A DNA stretch of 64,000 nt. It comes from Streptomyces liliiviolaceus (GTDB taxonomy: Bacteria > Actinomycetota > Actinomycetes > Streptomycetales > Streptomycetaceae). Both the position numbers and the translations under genes were made by a program. The stretch covers positions 2,666,001-2,730,000 of the forward strand of contig NZ_JAGPYQ010000001.1 of NCBI RefSeq assembly GCF_018070025.1, given 5' to 3'. The notes under the pieces are model-generated. The model saw nothing but the letters and a program-made list of their open reading frames with translations. It ran no database searches and had not been told where the DNA came from. This document shows, in pieces, positions 26,467 through 35,920 of the stretch; position 1 is the stretch's first letter, and each line of letters starts with the position of its first letter.

Positions 26467-27441
26467 ATGGTCGAGTCAGCGGAGTCCAGTGCGTACGACC
26501 TCATCACCATGGGGCGCATCGGCGTGGACCTCTACCCGCTGCAGACCGGCGTGCCCCTCCCGCAGGTGACGTCCTTCGGGAAGTTCCTCGGCGGCTCGGC
26601 CACCAACGTGGCGGTCGCCGCGGCCCGGCTCGGCCGGCGTACGGCCGTGGTGTCGCGGACCGGGGACGATCCCTTCGGCACGTATCTGCACGAGGCGCTG
26701 CGCGACTTCGGCGTCGACGACCGCTGGGTGACGCCGGTGCGCGGACTGCCCACGCCGGTCACCTTCTGCGAGGTGTTCCCGCCGGACGACTTCCCGCTGT
26801 ACTTCTACCGGCAGCCGAAGGCGCCCGACCTGGAGATCGACGCCCACGAACTGGACCTGGACGCCATCCGGGACGCCCGGATCTTCTGGGTCACGGGCAC
26901 GGGCCTGAGCGAGGAGCCCAGCCGCACGGCGACGCTCGCGGCGCTGGCCCACCGCGCGAGGTCGGGCCCGACGGTCTTCGACCTGGACTGGCGGCCGATG
27001 TTCTGGACCGACCCGGCCGCGGCCCGCCCCTTCTACACCGAGGCCCTGCGCCACACCACGGTCGCCGTCGGCAACCTCGACGAGGTGGAGGTCGCCACGG
27101 GCCTGCGCGAACCGCACGCGGCGGCCCGCGCCCTCCTCGACGCGGGCGTCGAACTGGCCGTGGTCAAACAGGGCCCCAAGGGCGTCCTGGCCGTGCACCG
27201 CGACGGCGACTTCGAGGAGGTGCCCCCGCTGCCGGTCACGGTCCTCAACGGCCTCGGCGCCGGTGACGCCTTCGGCGGCGCCCTCTGCCACGGCCTGCTG
27301 GCCGGCTGGGACCTGGAGCGCGTCATGCGCCACGCCAACGCCGCGGGCGCCCTCGTGGCCTCCCGGCTGGAGTGCTCCTCCGCCATGCCGACCCTCCCCG
27401 AGGTCGAGGAAGCCCTCGCGGCCGGGGCGGTGCCCCGGTGA
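26467..27441 (+). CDS. iolC: 5-dehydro-2-deoxygluconokinase
   Basis: 324-residue pfkB kinase of myo-inositol catabolism that phosphorylates 2-deoxy-5-keto-D-gluconate. The N-terminus has TMGRIGVDLYPLQTGVPL and GGSATNVAVAAARLG (about 54-68). The centre has the IolC-typical FDLDWRPMFW, and the C-terminus has the catalytic NGLGAGDAFGGAL. GGAGGGAA precedes the ATG. iolD and mmsA follow, which supports the assignment over a fructokinase. Confidence 0.92.
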   Translation: MVESAESSAYDLITMGRIGVDLYPLQTGVPLPQVTSFGKFLGGSATNVAVAAARLGRRTAVVSRTGDDPFGTYLHEALRDFGVDDRWVTPVRGLPTPVTFCEVFPPDDFPLYFYRQPKAPDLEIDAHELDLDAIRDARIFWVTGTGLSEEPSRTATLAALAHRARSGPTVFDLDWRPMFWTDPAAARPFYTEALRHTTVAVGNLDEVEVATGLREPHAAARALLDAGVELAVVKQGPKGVLAVHRDGDFEEVPPLPVTVLNGLGAGDAFGGALCHGLLAGWDLERVMRHANAAGALVASRLECSSAMPTLPEVEEALAAGAVPR

Positions 27442-27814
27442 GCGGGAGTGCCGTGCTTCCACCGGGTGGTGGTTGTACGGTGCGCACAGAGGGGAATAAA
27501 GAGGGCAAAGTGTTTGAACACCTGGGCGGGGAGCGCGTGTTCGCCGGAGCCGCCGGCTCCGGTCACGCCCCCGTGATGCCCGGGCACAGATCGCCTCCGG
27601 CGCGGAAGTCCGCTTCGCCCTGGCAGGAGCGAAGTGCGAGCGACGACTCCCCGCCCGCTACGGCTCCGCGCCGGAGGTTCCCGACTGCCCTGTACGCGCT
27701 TCGGATTGGCGGGCGGGCCGTAGAGACGTAGGGCCCGTTCAGACGTATGACGTGGCGGATCAGCTTCCATCCGTGATTCCACCCGTGACACGTAGAGAGC
27801 ACAGAGGGCTACCG
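27442..27814 (+). other. Structured gap between iolC and iolD
   Basis: 373 nt without a gene. Several hairpins can form: CCGGAGCC/GGCTCCGG with a 3-nt loop (27544-27562), and a long-range pair CCGCCCGC (27649-27656) with GCGGGCGG (27707-27714). The next ATG has only a weak ribosome binding site (AGAGGG). It may hold a separate promoter or an attenuating leader for iolD. No known riboswitch pattern was recognised. Confidence 0.4.
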
Positions 27815-29710
27815 ATGACAGAGCCGAGGTCAACGACGACAAGGCTGACGGTCGCACAGGCACTGGTGCGGTTCCTCACCGTCCAGTACACCGAGCGCGA
27901 CGGCGTGCGGCGCCGCCTGATCGACTCCACCTGGGGCATCCTCGGCCACGGCAACGTCGCCGGCCTCGGCCAGGCGCTCGTGGAGTACGGCGACGGCATG
28001 CCGTACCACCAGGGCCGCAACGAACAAGCCATGGTGCACGCGGCGGTGGGCTACGCGCGTCAGTCGAACCGCCTCTCCGCACAGGCCGTCACCACGTCCG
28101 TCGGCCCCGGCGCCACGAACCTCGTCACGGGCGCCGCCCTCGCCACGATCAACCGCCTCCCGGTGCTCCTGCTGCCCGGTGACGTCTTCGCGACCCGCCC
28201 CGCCGACCCGGTCCTCCAGCAGCTCGAAGTCCCGTACGCGGGCGATGTGTCGGTCAACGACTGTCTGCGCCCGGTGTCGAAGTACTTCGACCGGATCGGC
28301 CGCCCCGAGGCGCTGATCCCGGCCGCTCTCCAGGCGATGCGCGTGCTCGCCGACCCGCTCGACACCGGCGCCGTCACCCTCGCGCTCCCGCAGGACGTCC
28401 AGGCGGAGGCCTTCGACTGGCCCGACGAGTTCTTCGCCGAACGCGTGTGGACCGTACGCCGTCCGGTCGCCGACCCCGCGCAACTGGCCGTCGCCGTCCG
28501 GACGATACGGACGGCCAGGCGGCCCCTGGTCGTCGCGGGCGGCGGGGTCCACCACAGCGAGGCCGAGGACGCGCTGCGCCGGTTCGCCGACCTCACCGGG
28601 ATCCCGGTCGCCTCCACACAGGCCGGCAAGGGCTCGCTCGCCTGGGACCACCCGGCGGACGTCGGCGGCATCGGGCACACGGGCACCGCGACCGCCTGCG
28701 AACTCGCCCGCACCGCCGACCTGGTCATCGGCGTCGGCACCCGCTACACCGACTTCACCACCGCCTCCGGCACCCTCTTCGCCGCCCCGGACGTGCGCTT
28801 CCTGAACATCAACATCGCCGCCTTCGACGGCCACAAGATGTCCGGGCAGCCGCTGGTCGCCGACGCGCGCACCGCCCTGGAGGCCCTCACCGCGGCCCTC
28901 GCCCCGCACGGCCACCGCGCCGGGCCCGCCTACGTCACCGAGTACACCGACGACAAGGAGCGCTGGGAGCACCGCGTCGACGCGGCCTACGAGGCGGAGG
29001 ACCCCTACGCGCGGCCCACCCAGCCGCAGGTCCTCGGCGCGCTCGACGACCTGGTCACCGGCGACGACATCATCGTCAACGCGGCCGGCTCCCTCCCCGG
29101 CGACCTGCACAAACTCTGGCGCGCCCGGTCCCGCGACCAGTACCACGTCGAGTACGGCTACTCCTGCATGGGCTACGAGATCCCGGCCGCGATCGGCATC
29201 CGGATGGCGGCCCCGGACCGGCCCGTGTGGGCCCTGGTCGGCGACGGCACGTACCTGATGATGCCCACCGAGATCGTCACCGCCGTCCAGGAGGGCATCG
29301 CCATCAAGGTGGTCATCCTGCAGAACCACGGGTACGCGTCCATCGGCGGCCTCTCCCAGACGGTCGGCGGCGAGCGCTTCGCCACCGCCTACCGCCACCG
29401 CTCCGAGGACGGTACGTACACGGGGCGCCCGCTCCCCGTCGACCTGGCCGCCAACGCGGCGAGCCTCGGTATGCGGGTGCTGCGCGCCAAGACCGTGGAC
29501 GACCTGCGGACCGCCCTCGCCGAGGCACGGGCCGCCGACACTCCCACATGTGTCTACGTGGAGACCGAAACGGCAGACACAGTGTCGGGCGCGCCCCCGG
29601 CGCAGGCCTGGTGGGATGTTCCTGTGGCCGAGACCGCGACCCGACCGTCGGCGGTCAAGGCACGCGCGCTGTACGAACGGCTGGCCTCCACCCGGCGCCG
29701 CCATCTGTGA
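27815..29710 (+). CDS. iolD: 3D-(3,5/4)-trihydroxycyclohexane-1,2-dione acylhydrolase
   Basis: 631-residue thiamine-diphosphate enzyme that opens the ring of the inositol-derived dione. It has the three-domain ThDP layout. The catalytic-Glu region is GRNEQAMVHAAVGYARQ, and the central domain has VVAGGGVHHSEAEDAL. The ThDP/Mg motif begins GDGTYLMMPTEI and ends about 30 residues later in VILQN. I take the ATG at 27815 (MTEPRSTTTRL). The IolD-specific length and its place between iolC and mmsA separate it from acetolactate synthase. Confidence 0.93.
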   Translation: MTEPRSTTTRLTVAQALVRFLTVQYTERDGVRRRLIDSTWGILGHGNVAGLGQALVEYGDGMPYHQGRNEQAMVHAAVGYARQSNRLSAQAVTTSVGPGATNLVTGAALATINRLPVLLLPGDVFATRPADPVLQQLEVPYAGDVSVNDCLRPVSKYFDRIGRPEALIPAALQAMRVLADPLDTGAVTLALPQDVQAEAFDWPDEFFAERVWTVRRPVADPAQLAVAVRTIRTARRPLVVAGGGVHHSEAEDALRRFADLTGIPVASTQAGKGSLAWDHPADVGGIGHTGTATACELARTADLVIGVGTRYTDFTTASGTLFAAPDVRFLNINIAAFDGHKMSGQPLVADARTALEALTAALAPHGHRAGPAYVTEYTDDKERWEHRVDAAYEAEDPYARPTQPQVLGALDDLVTGDDIIVNAAGSLPGDLHKLWRARSRDQYHVEYGYSCMGYEIPAAIGIRMAAPDRPVWALVGDGTYLMMPTEIVTAVQEGIAIKVVILQNHGYASIGGLSQTVGGERFATAYRHRSEDGTYTGRPLPVDLAANAASLGMRVLRAKTVDDLRTALAEARAADTPTCVYVETETADTVSGAPPAQAWWDVPVAETATRPSAVKARALYERLASTRRRHL

Positions 29711-29713
29711 CGT

Positions 29714-29749
29714 AGTTCTCGGGCATGACAAGGAGTTCTCGGGCATGAC
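29714..29749 (+). repeat. 16-bp duplication with a seven-codon upstream frame before mmsA
   Basis: AGTTCTCGGGCATGAC occurs at 29714-29729 and again at 29734-29749. The first copy supplies an ATG (29725) opening a frame MTRSSRA that ends with TGA at 29746-29748, overlapping the mmsA ATG at 29745. AAGGAG for mmsA lies inside this small frame, so reinitiation or coupling is possible. Confidence 0.5.
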
Positions 29750-31265
29750 GAAGATCGTCAACCACTGGATCGGCGGCAAGCCCGTCGAAAACGCTGCGGG
29801 CGCGTCGGGCACGTACGGGCCGGTCACCGACCCCGCGACCGGCGCCGTCACCACGAAGGTCGCCTTCGCGAGCGTCGAGGAGGTGGACGCCGCGGTCGCC
29901 GCCGCTAAGGACGCCTACGCGAGCTGGGGCACCTCCTCGCTGGCCAAGCGGTCCGCGATCCTCTTCGCGTTCCGCGCGCTCCTGGACGCCCACCGCGACG
30001 AGATCGCCGCCCTGATCACCGCCGAGCACGGCAAGGTCCACTCGGACGCGCTCGGCGAGGTCGCGCGCGGCTTGGAGATCGTCGACCTGGCGTGCGGGAT
30101 CACCGTCCAGCTGAAGGGCGAGCTGTCGACCGAGGTGGCCTCGCGGGTCGACGTGGCGTCGATCCGCCAGCCGCTCGGGGTCGTCGCGGGCATCACGCCG
30201 TTCAACTTTCCGGCGATGGTGCCGATGTGGATGTTCCCGCTCGCCATCGCGTGCGGCAACACCTTCGTGCTCAAGCCGAGCGAGAAGGACCCGTCGGCGG
30301 CCGTCCGGCTCGCCGAGCTGTTCGCGCAGGCGGGCCTTCCGGACGGCGTGCTGAACGTCGTGCACGGCGACAAGGTGGCCGTCGACCGCCTTCTGGAGCA
30401 CCCGGACGTCAAGGCGGTCTCCTTCGTCGGCTCCACCCCCATCGCCCGGTACATCCACACCACCGCCTCCGCCAACGGCAAGCGCGTCCAGGCCCTCGGC
30501 GGCGCCAAGAACCACATGCTGGTCCTCCCGGACGCCGACCTGGACGCGGCGGCCGACGCGGCCGTCTCCGCCGCCTACGGCTCGGCGGGCGAGCGCTGCA
30601 TGGCCATCTCGGCCGTCGTCGCGGTCGGTGCGATCGGCGACGAACTGGTCGCGAAGATCCGCGAGCGCGCCGAGCAGATCAAGATCGGCCCCGGGAACGA
30701 CCCGGCGTCCGAGATGGGCCCGCTGATCACCGCGGCCCACCGCGACAAGGTCGCCTCGTACGTGACGGGCGCCGCCGCCCAGGGCTCCGAGGTCGTCCTC
30801 GACGGCACCGGGTACACGGTCGAGGACCACCCCGAATGCGCTGACGGCCACTGGATCGGGCTCTCGCTGCTCGACAAGGTCCCCACCGACTCGGACGCCT
30901 ACCGGGACGAGATCTTCGGCCCGGTGCTGTGCGTGCTGCGCGTGGACACGTACGACGAGGGCGTGGCGCTGATCAACAGCTCCCCCTTCGGCAACGGCAC
31001 CGCGATCTTCACCCGGGACGGCGGCGCGGCCCGCCGCTTCCAGCTGGAGATCGAGGCGGGCATGGTCGGCGTGAACGTGCCGATCCCGGTGCCGGTGGGC
31101 TACCACTCCTTCGGCGGCTGGAAGGACTCCCTCTTCGGGGACCACCACATCTACGGCAACGACGGCACGCACTTCTACACCCGCGGCAAGGTCGTCACGA
31201 CCCGCTGGCCGGACCCCTCGGAGGGCCCGGCGGGCGTGGACCTCGGATTCCCGCGCAACCACTGA
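29745..31265 (+). CDS. mmsA: Methylmalonate-semialdehyde dehydrogenase (CoA-acylating)
   Basis: 506-residue aldehyde dehydrogenase of the MmsA/IolA group, converting malonate or methylmalonate semialdehyde plus CoA to acetyl- or propionyl-CoA, the last step of inositol or valine breakdown. Seen: TPFNFPAMVPMWMFPLAIA (about 147-165), the loop LKPSEKDP, LGGAKNHMLVLPDADLD and the catalytic Cys in SAGERCMAIS. The C-terminal YHSFGGWKDSLFGD is characteristic. AAGGAG precedes the ATG. It is 34 nt after iolD, so the two are probably one transcript. Confidence 0.93.
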   Translation: MTKIVNHWIGGKPVENAAGASGTYGPVTDPATGAVTTKVAFASVEEVDAAVAAAKDAYASWGTSSLAKRSAILFAFRALLDAHRDEIAALITAEHGKVHSDALGEVARGLEIVDLACGITVQLKGELSTEVASRVDVASIRQPLGVVAGITPFNFPAMVPMWMFPLAIACGNTFVLKPSEKDPSAAVRLAELFAQAGLPDGVLNVVHGDKVAVDRLLEHPDVKAVSFVGSTPIARYIHTTASANGKRVQALGGAKNHMLVLPDADLDAAADAAVSAAYGSAGERCMAISAVVAVGAIGDELVAKIRERAEQIKIGPGNDPASEMGPLITAAHRDKVASYVTGAAAQGSEVVLDGTGYTVEDHPECADGHWIGLSLLDKVPTDSDAYRDEIFGPVLCVLRVDTYDEGVALINSSPFGNGTAIFTRDGGAARRFQLEIEAGMVGVNVPIPVPVGYHSFGGWKDSLFGDHHIYGNDGTHFYTRGKVVTTRWPDPSEGPAGVDLGFPRNH

Positions 31266-31334
31266 GCCCGCCGGCACGTTCCGTCGGCACACCTTCCGCC
31301 GGCACCTTCCCCGGTGAACATCGGCTGTGAATTT

Positions 31335-31368
31335 CGGCGCCCGTGCTGCGGTTACCGCACGGGCGCCG
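31335..31368 (+). terminator. Hairpin terminator after mmsA
   Basis: Perfect 12-bp arms CGGCGCCCGTGC and GCACGGGCGCCG with a 10-nt loop that can itself pair (TGCGGT/ACCGCA). It lies about 70 nt after the mmsA stop and before the permease promoter. Confidence 0.8.
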
Positions 31369-31417
31369 ATCGCTGAGGCTGCTTGCACCCCCCTGTCAAG
31401 AACGGCAGTTGAGTCCC

Positions 31418-31479
31418 CCTCGATCTACGGATTCCGTAGGTCGAGGACCGTTGACGATTCGGATTCCGCAGGGTTCGAT
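31418..31479 (+). promoter_or_regulatory. Promoter of the amino-acid permease with a 29-bp palindrome
   Basis: Left arm CCTCGATCTACGGA and right arm TCCGTAGGTCGAGG match at 13 of 14 positions around a central T (31418-31446). A -35 TTGACG (31451-31456) and -10-like TTCGAT (31474-31479) follow with a 17-bp spacer. The palindrome core CGGATTCCG recurs inside the spacer (31460-31468), 32 bp from the first. Two repressor sites, upstream of and within the promoter, are likely. Confidence 0.6.
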
Positions 31480-31529
31480 GCGGCACGGGAGCACGCACCC
31501 CCGCCGCACGAGTCGATCGGAACCGCTCC

Positions 31530-32948
31530 ATGACTGACACGCTTCGCACCGTCGACTCCGCCGCCGTCCCCAGGGCACCGGACGGCGGTCCCGGCGAAAC
31601 CGGCACCGGTCCCCGTACGCTCAAGCGATCCATCGGGGTCGTCGGCGGGACCCTGCTCACGATCTCCTGCGTGACACCGGCCTCCACGCTCTTCGTGGTC
31701 GTCCCCGACCTGTTCGGATCCCTCGGCACGGCGACGGCCCTGACGATCGCCATCGGCTCGCTGCTCTGTATCGCCGTGGCGTTCTGCTACTCGGAGCTGG
31801 GCACCCTCATCCCCAGCGCGGGCGGCGAGTACGCCATGGTGTCGACGATGGCCGGCCGGCTCGCGGGCTGGCTGGTCTTCGTCCTGTCGCTCCTCGTCGT
31901 GATGATCGTCCCGCCGGTGATCGCGATGGGCACGGCCGACTACCTCGCGCCCCTCGTGCACCTCGACGCGTCCTGGGCGGGCGCGGGCGTGATGGCGCTC
32001 GCCACCCTCGCGGGCCTGCTCGACCTGCGGGCCAACGCCTGGATCACCGGGATCTTCCTGGTCCTGGAGGTCATCGCGGCGGCCGTGGTGGCCGTCCTCG
32101 GCTTCGCCCACGCCGAGCGCGGGGCGGGCAGCCTGGTGTCCATGGAGGTGGCCGGCCCCGGCGGGCATCCGGACACCGTGACGGTGATGCTGGTGGTCTC
32201 CGGGCTCGCGATCGCCCTCTTCGTCACCCAGGGCTTCTCGACGGCCGTCTACCTCTCCGAGGAGTTGGAGAACCCGCGCCGCAACGTGGCCCGTACGGTC
32301 CTGGCCACCCTCGCCATCTCCACGGTGATCATCCTCGTGCCGGTGGCGGCGATCACCCTGGGCGCCCCCGACCTGGCCGCGCTCACCGGCGGGGACATCG
32401 GCGCCATGGTCGCCGCGTGGTCGAACTCGGCGGTCGGTACGTTCGTCAGCCTCTGCGTGGCGCTCGCCATCATCAACGCGGGCATCGTCATGGTCATCCA
32501 GAACTCCCGCGTGCTGTTCGCCTCCGCCCGCGACAAGGCGTGGCCCGAGCCGGTCAACGGCGTCCTGTCGAAGCTCGGCCGCTTCGGCTCCCCGTGGGTG
32601 GCGACGCTCGTGGTGGGCGTACCCGGCGCGGCGCTGTGCTTCGTCAACCTCGACACCCTGTACGGCATCACGGGCGTCTCCGTCACGAGCATGTACATCC
32701 TGGTGGCGGTGGCCGCGCTCCTGGCCCGCCGGGGCCCCCACGCCCACACCCGGGCCTGGCGCATGCCGCTGTGGCCGACGCTCCCGATCCTCCTCACAGC
32801 GGTCCTCGTCTACGTCCTCACCATGCAGGACCCGACGTACCTGGCCTGGACGGGCGGCATCACGGCGACGGCAACCCTCTACTGGGCCCTGTACCTACGC
32901 CCCCGCCGAACCACCCGCTGGCTGGTAACGGTCCCGGACACCCACTAG
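31530..32948 (+). CDS. APC-superfamily amino-acid permease
   Basis: 472-residue integral membrane protein with about twelve hydrophobic segments. The N-terminal helix carries TLKRSIGVVGGTLLTISCVTP, typical of the unwound TM1 of APC transporters; segment 3 holds LIPSAGGEYAMVST and loop 6-7 holds YLSEELENPRRNVART. A soluble tail of 30 residues precedes TM1. It is a single gene with its own promoter palindrome; the substrate amino acid or amine is not readable. Its stop codon falls inside a copy of the GC-rich repeat. Confidence 0.88.
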   Translation: MTDTLRTVDSAAVPRAPDGGPGETGTGPRTLKRSIGVVGGTLLTISCVTPASTLFVVVPDLFGSLGTATALTIAIGSLLCIAVAFCYSELGTLIPSAGGEYAMVSTMAGRLAGWLVFVLSLLVVMIVPPVIAMGTADYLAPLVHLDASWAGAGVMALATLAGLLDLRANAWITGIFLVLEVIAAAVVAVLGFAHAERGAGSLVSMEVAGPGGHPDTVTVMLVVSGLAIALFVTQGFSTAVYLSEELENPRRNVARTVLATLAISTVIILVPVAAITLGAPDLAALTGGDIGAMVAAWSNSAVGTFVSLCVALAIINAGIVMVIQNSRVLFASARDKAWPEPVNGVLSKLGRFGSPWVATLVVGVPGAALCFVNLDTLYGITGVSVTSMYILVAVAALLARRGPHAHTRAWRMPLWPTLPILLTAVLVYVLTMQDPTYLAWTGGITATATLYWALYLRPRRTTRWLVTVPDTH

Positions 32949-32976
32949 GGGCGCGGGGAACGGCGCGGCCAGCCCC
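32947..32976 (+). repeat. GC-rich repeat copy overlapping the permease stop codon
   Basis: AGGGGCGCGGGGAACGGCGC begins within the TAG stop of the permease, followed by GGCCAGCCCC. Only one orientation is present, so it does not form the long hairpin seen after recD2. Confidence 0.6.
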
Positions 32977-33121
32977 TACCGACCCGCACAGGACCACCGG
33001 CGGAGCCACCCCGCATACCGCACGCGCGGTACATGTGACAGCCCTCGTACTCCTACGGGATACCGCCAACCTCCCCCCACCGACCCCACCCCCGCCCGGC
33101 AGGGCCCCGTACGGTTGAACC

Positions 33122-35920
33122 ATGGATCTTCGATTGCCCGCAGCACCACGACGGTGGTTGCGAGGGCCGCGCCGGTTGACCGCCGCGGCCCTCGTCGTCG
33201 TGCTCGCCGGCGCCGGGACATGGACCGCGGTCGCCTCCGACGGCGCACCCGCGGTGCACCGCGCCGACCGCGTCATCCCCACGGCGGACGGAGTGAGGAT
33301 CGACACGTCGTACTTCACCTCCGGCTCCACCTCCGCTCGTTCCGGCGACCGCCGCCCCGCCGTCCTGCTGACCCACGGCTTCGGCGGCGACAAGGAGGAC
33401 GTACGCGAGCAGGCGGAGGACCTCGCCCGAGACGGCTACGCGGTCCTGACCTGGTCGTCCCGCAGCTTCGGCAGGTCCACCGGCAAGATCGGCCTGAACG
33501 ACCCGAAGGGCGAGGTCGCCGACGTCTCCAAGCTCGTCGACTGGCTCGCGAAGCGCCCCGAGGTCCAGCTCGACAAGGCCGGCGACCCCCGGGTGGGCGT
33601 CGCCGGAGCCTCGTACGGCGGCGCGGTCTCCCTCCTCGCGGCCGGTTACGACCAGCGGGTGGACGCCATCGCACCCGCGATCACGTACTGGAACCTCTCG
33701 GACGCCCTGTTCCCGAACGGCGTCTTCAAGAAGCTCTGGGCCGGGATGTTCATCAACTCCGGCGGCGGCTGCGACAAGTTCGAGCCCCGGCTCTGCGAGA
33801 TGTACGAGCGTGTCGCGGAGTCCGGGAAGCCAGACGCCGCGGCCATGAAGCTCCTTGAGGAGCGCAGTCCCTCCGCCGTCGGCGACCGCATCAAGGTCCC
33901 CACGCTCATCATGCAGGGCCAGACCGACTCCCTCTTCCCGCTCGGCCAGGCCGACAGGATCGCCAAGGCGATCAAGGCCAACGGCGCCCCCGTGGACGTC
34001 GACTGGATCGCCGGCGGCCACGACGGCGGCGACATGGAGACGGACCGCGTCCAGGCCCGCGTGACCTCGTGGTTCGACCGCTACCTCAAGGACGACGAGA
34101 ACGCCGACACGGGCCCCGCGTTCCGGGTCACCCGCACCGGCGGCATCGACTCGACCGACGGCGGCGCCCAGTTGCGCGGCGCCGACGCGGACACCTACCC
34201 CGGCCTGACCGGCGGCGACCGCGAGGTGGCGCTGAGCGGACGCGAGCAGGAGTTCTCCAACCCCGCGGGCGCCAGCCCGCCCGGCATCTCGGCCCTCCCC
34301 GGTCTCGGCGGCGCCGGCGGCCTCTCCCAGCTGTCCTCGCTCGGCGTCGGGGTGTCGCTCGACTTCCCCGGCCAGTTCGCGCGCTTCGACTCCGAGGCCG
34401 TGACCAAGGACCTGCGGATCACCGGCTCGCCCACCGTGACGGTGAACGTGAAGTCGACGACCGACGAGGCCGTCCTCTTCGCCAAGGTGTACGACGTCGG
34501 CCCCGGCGGCCGGCAGCAGGTCCTGCCGTCCCAGCTGGTCACCCCGGTCCGGGTCGCGACCGGCGACAGCGGCAAGGACGTACGCCTCACCCTGCCCGCC
34601 ATCGACCACGAGGTGCGCAAGGGTCACCATCTGCGCCTGGTCCTCGCCTCGACCGACCTCGGCTACGCGTCCCCGGCGGCCCCGGCCACGTACACCGTCT
34701 CCGTGCGGAGCGACCTCGCCGTGCCGACCGCGCCCGGATTGACGACCGGGGCGGCGGGGCTGCCCGCCTGGGTGTGGTGGTTGCCGATCGCCGGCGCGCT
34801 GACCGCGCTGGCCCTGCTGCTGACGGGCCGTCGCCGCACCACCGCGACCCCGCCCGACCCGGCGCTCGCCGAAGTCCCCCTCCAGATCACCGACCTGGGC
34901 AAGCGGTACGCGAAGTCGTCGGACCGCTATGCCGTACGGGACCTGTCGTTCCGCGTGGAGAAGGGCCAGGTACTCGGTCTGCTCGGCCCGAACGGCGCGG
35001 GCAAGACCACCACCCTGCGCATGCTCATGGGCCTCATCAAGCCCGACGCCGGCGAGATCCGGGTCTTCGGGCACGCGATCCGGCCGGGCTCACCGGTCCT
35101 CTCCCGGGTCGGCGCCTTCGTGGAGGGCGCGGGCTTCCTGCCGCACCTGTCCGGCCGCGAGAACCTCGACCTGTACTGGCAGGCCACCGGACGTCCGCCC
35201 GAGGACGCCCACCTGGAGGAGGCGCTGGAGATCGCGGGCCTCGGGGACGCGCTGTCCCGCGCGGTCCGCACGTACTCCCAGGGCATGCGGCAGCGCCTCG
35301 CCATCGCCCAGGCCATGCTCGGCCTGCCCGACCTGCTGATCCTCGACGAACCGACGAACGGCCTCGACCCGCCCCAGATCCGCGAGATGCGCGAGGTCAT
35401 GATCCGTTACGCCGCCGCGGGGCGCACGGTCATCGTGTCCAGCCATCTCCTCGCCGAGGTCGAGCAGTCCTGCACGCATCTGGTCGTCATGGACCGCGGC
35501 CGGCTCGTCCAGGCCGGCCCGGTCCACGAGATCATCGGCTCCGGCGACACCCTCCTCGTCGGCCTCGCGGCCGACATCCCGGACCCGCTGGTGGAGAAGG
35601 TGGCGGCACTCCCGGGCATCGACTCGGCGCTCCGCACGGACGACGGCCTGCTGATACGGCTGTCGGCGCGCGGCCCGGTGACGGTGGACTCCGGGGCGGC
35701 GGGTTCCGAGGTGGCGGGTTCCGGGGCGGTGGGTTCCGGGGCGGCGAGTCCGGGAACGGCGGTTTCCGGAACTGAGGTCTCCGGAACACCCGTCGACGAC
35801 TCCGCGGCAGCCGCCCGGCTCCTCGTGGAGCTGGTCCGGCTGGAAGTGCCGGTGGCCTCCCTCGGCCCCCACCGCCGCCTGGAGGACGCGTTCCTGACCC
35901 TGATCGGAGGCTCCGCGTGA
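33122..35920 (+). CDS. Secreted S15/CocE-type hydrolase fused to an ABC transporter ATPase
   Basis: 932 residues in two unrelated halves. After a signal-anchor (about 18-38) comes an alpha/beta-hydrolase of X-Pro dipeptidyl-peptidase/CocE type: VLLTHGFGG, nucleophile Ser164 in GASYGG, Asp269 in GQTDSLF, His300 in GGHDGGD, then a beta-sandwich to about 540. A membrane span (about 546-568) leads to an ABC ATPase: Walker A GPNGAGKT (622-629), signature YSQGMRQR, Walker B LLILDEPTNGLD. Residues about 855-895 are a Gly/Ser/Ala-rich insertion from repeated DNA. The hydrolase would be outside and the ATPase inside. The permease gene overlaps its stop (GTGA). Confidence 0.88.
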   Translation: MDLRLPAAPRRWLRGPRRLTAAALVVVLAGAGTWTAVASDGAPAVHRADRVIPTADGVRIDTSYFTSGSTSARSGDRRPAVLLTHGFGGDKEDVREQAEDLARDGYAVLTWSSRSFGRSTGKIGLNDPKGEVADVSKLVDWLAKRPEVQLDKAGDPRVGVAGASYGGAVSLLAAGYDQRVDAIAPAITYWNLSDALFPNGVFKKLWAGMFINSGGGCDKFEPRLCEMYERVAESGKPDAAAMKLLEERSPSAVGDRIKVPTLIMQGQTDSLFPLGQADRIAKAIKANGAPVDVDWIAGGHDGGDMETDRVQARVTSWFDRYLKDDENADTGPAFRVTRTGGIDSTDGGAQLRGADADTYPGLTGGDREVALSGREQEFSNPAGASPPGISALPGLGGAGGLSQLSSLGVGVSLDFPGQFARFDSEAVTKDLRITGSPTVTVNVKSTTDEAVLFAKVYDVGPGGRQQVLPSQLVTPVRVATGDSGKDVRLTLPAIDHEVRKGHHLRLVLASTDLGYASPAAPATYTVSVRSDLAVPTAPGLTTGAAGLPAWVWWLPIAGALTALALLLTGRRRTTATPPDPALAEVPLQITDLGKRYAKSSDRYAVRDLSFRVEKGQVLGLLGPNGAGKTTTLRMLMGLIKPDAGEIRVFGHAIRPGSPVLSRVGAFVEGAGFLPHLSGRENLDLYWQATGRPPEDAHLEEALEIAGLGDALSRAVRTYSQGMRQRLAIAQAMLGLPDLLILDEPTNGLDPPQIREMREVMIRYAAAGRTVIVSSHLLAEVEQSCTHLVVMDRGRLVQAGPVHEIIGSGDTLLVGLAADIPDPLVEKVAALPGIDSALRTDDGLLIRLSARGPVTVDSGAAGSEVAGSGAVGSGAASPGTAVSGTEVSGTPVDDSAAAARLLVELVRLEVPVASLGPHRRLEDAFLTLIGGSA

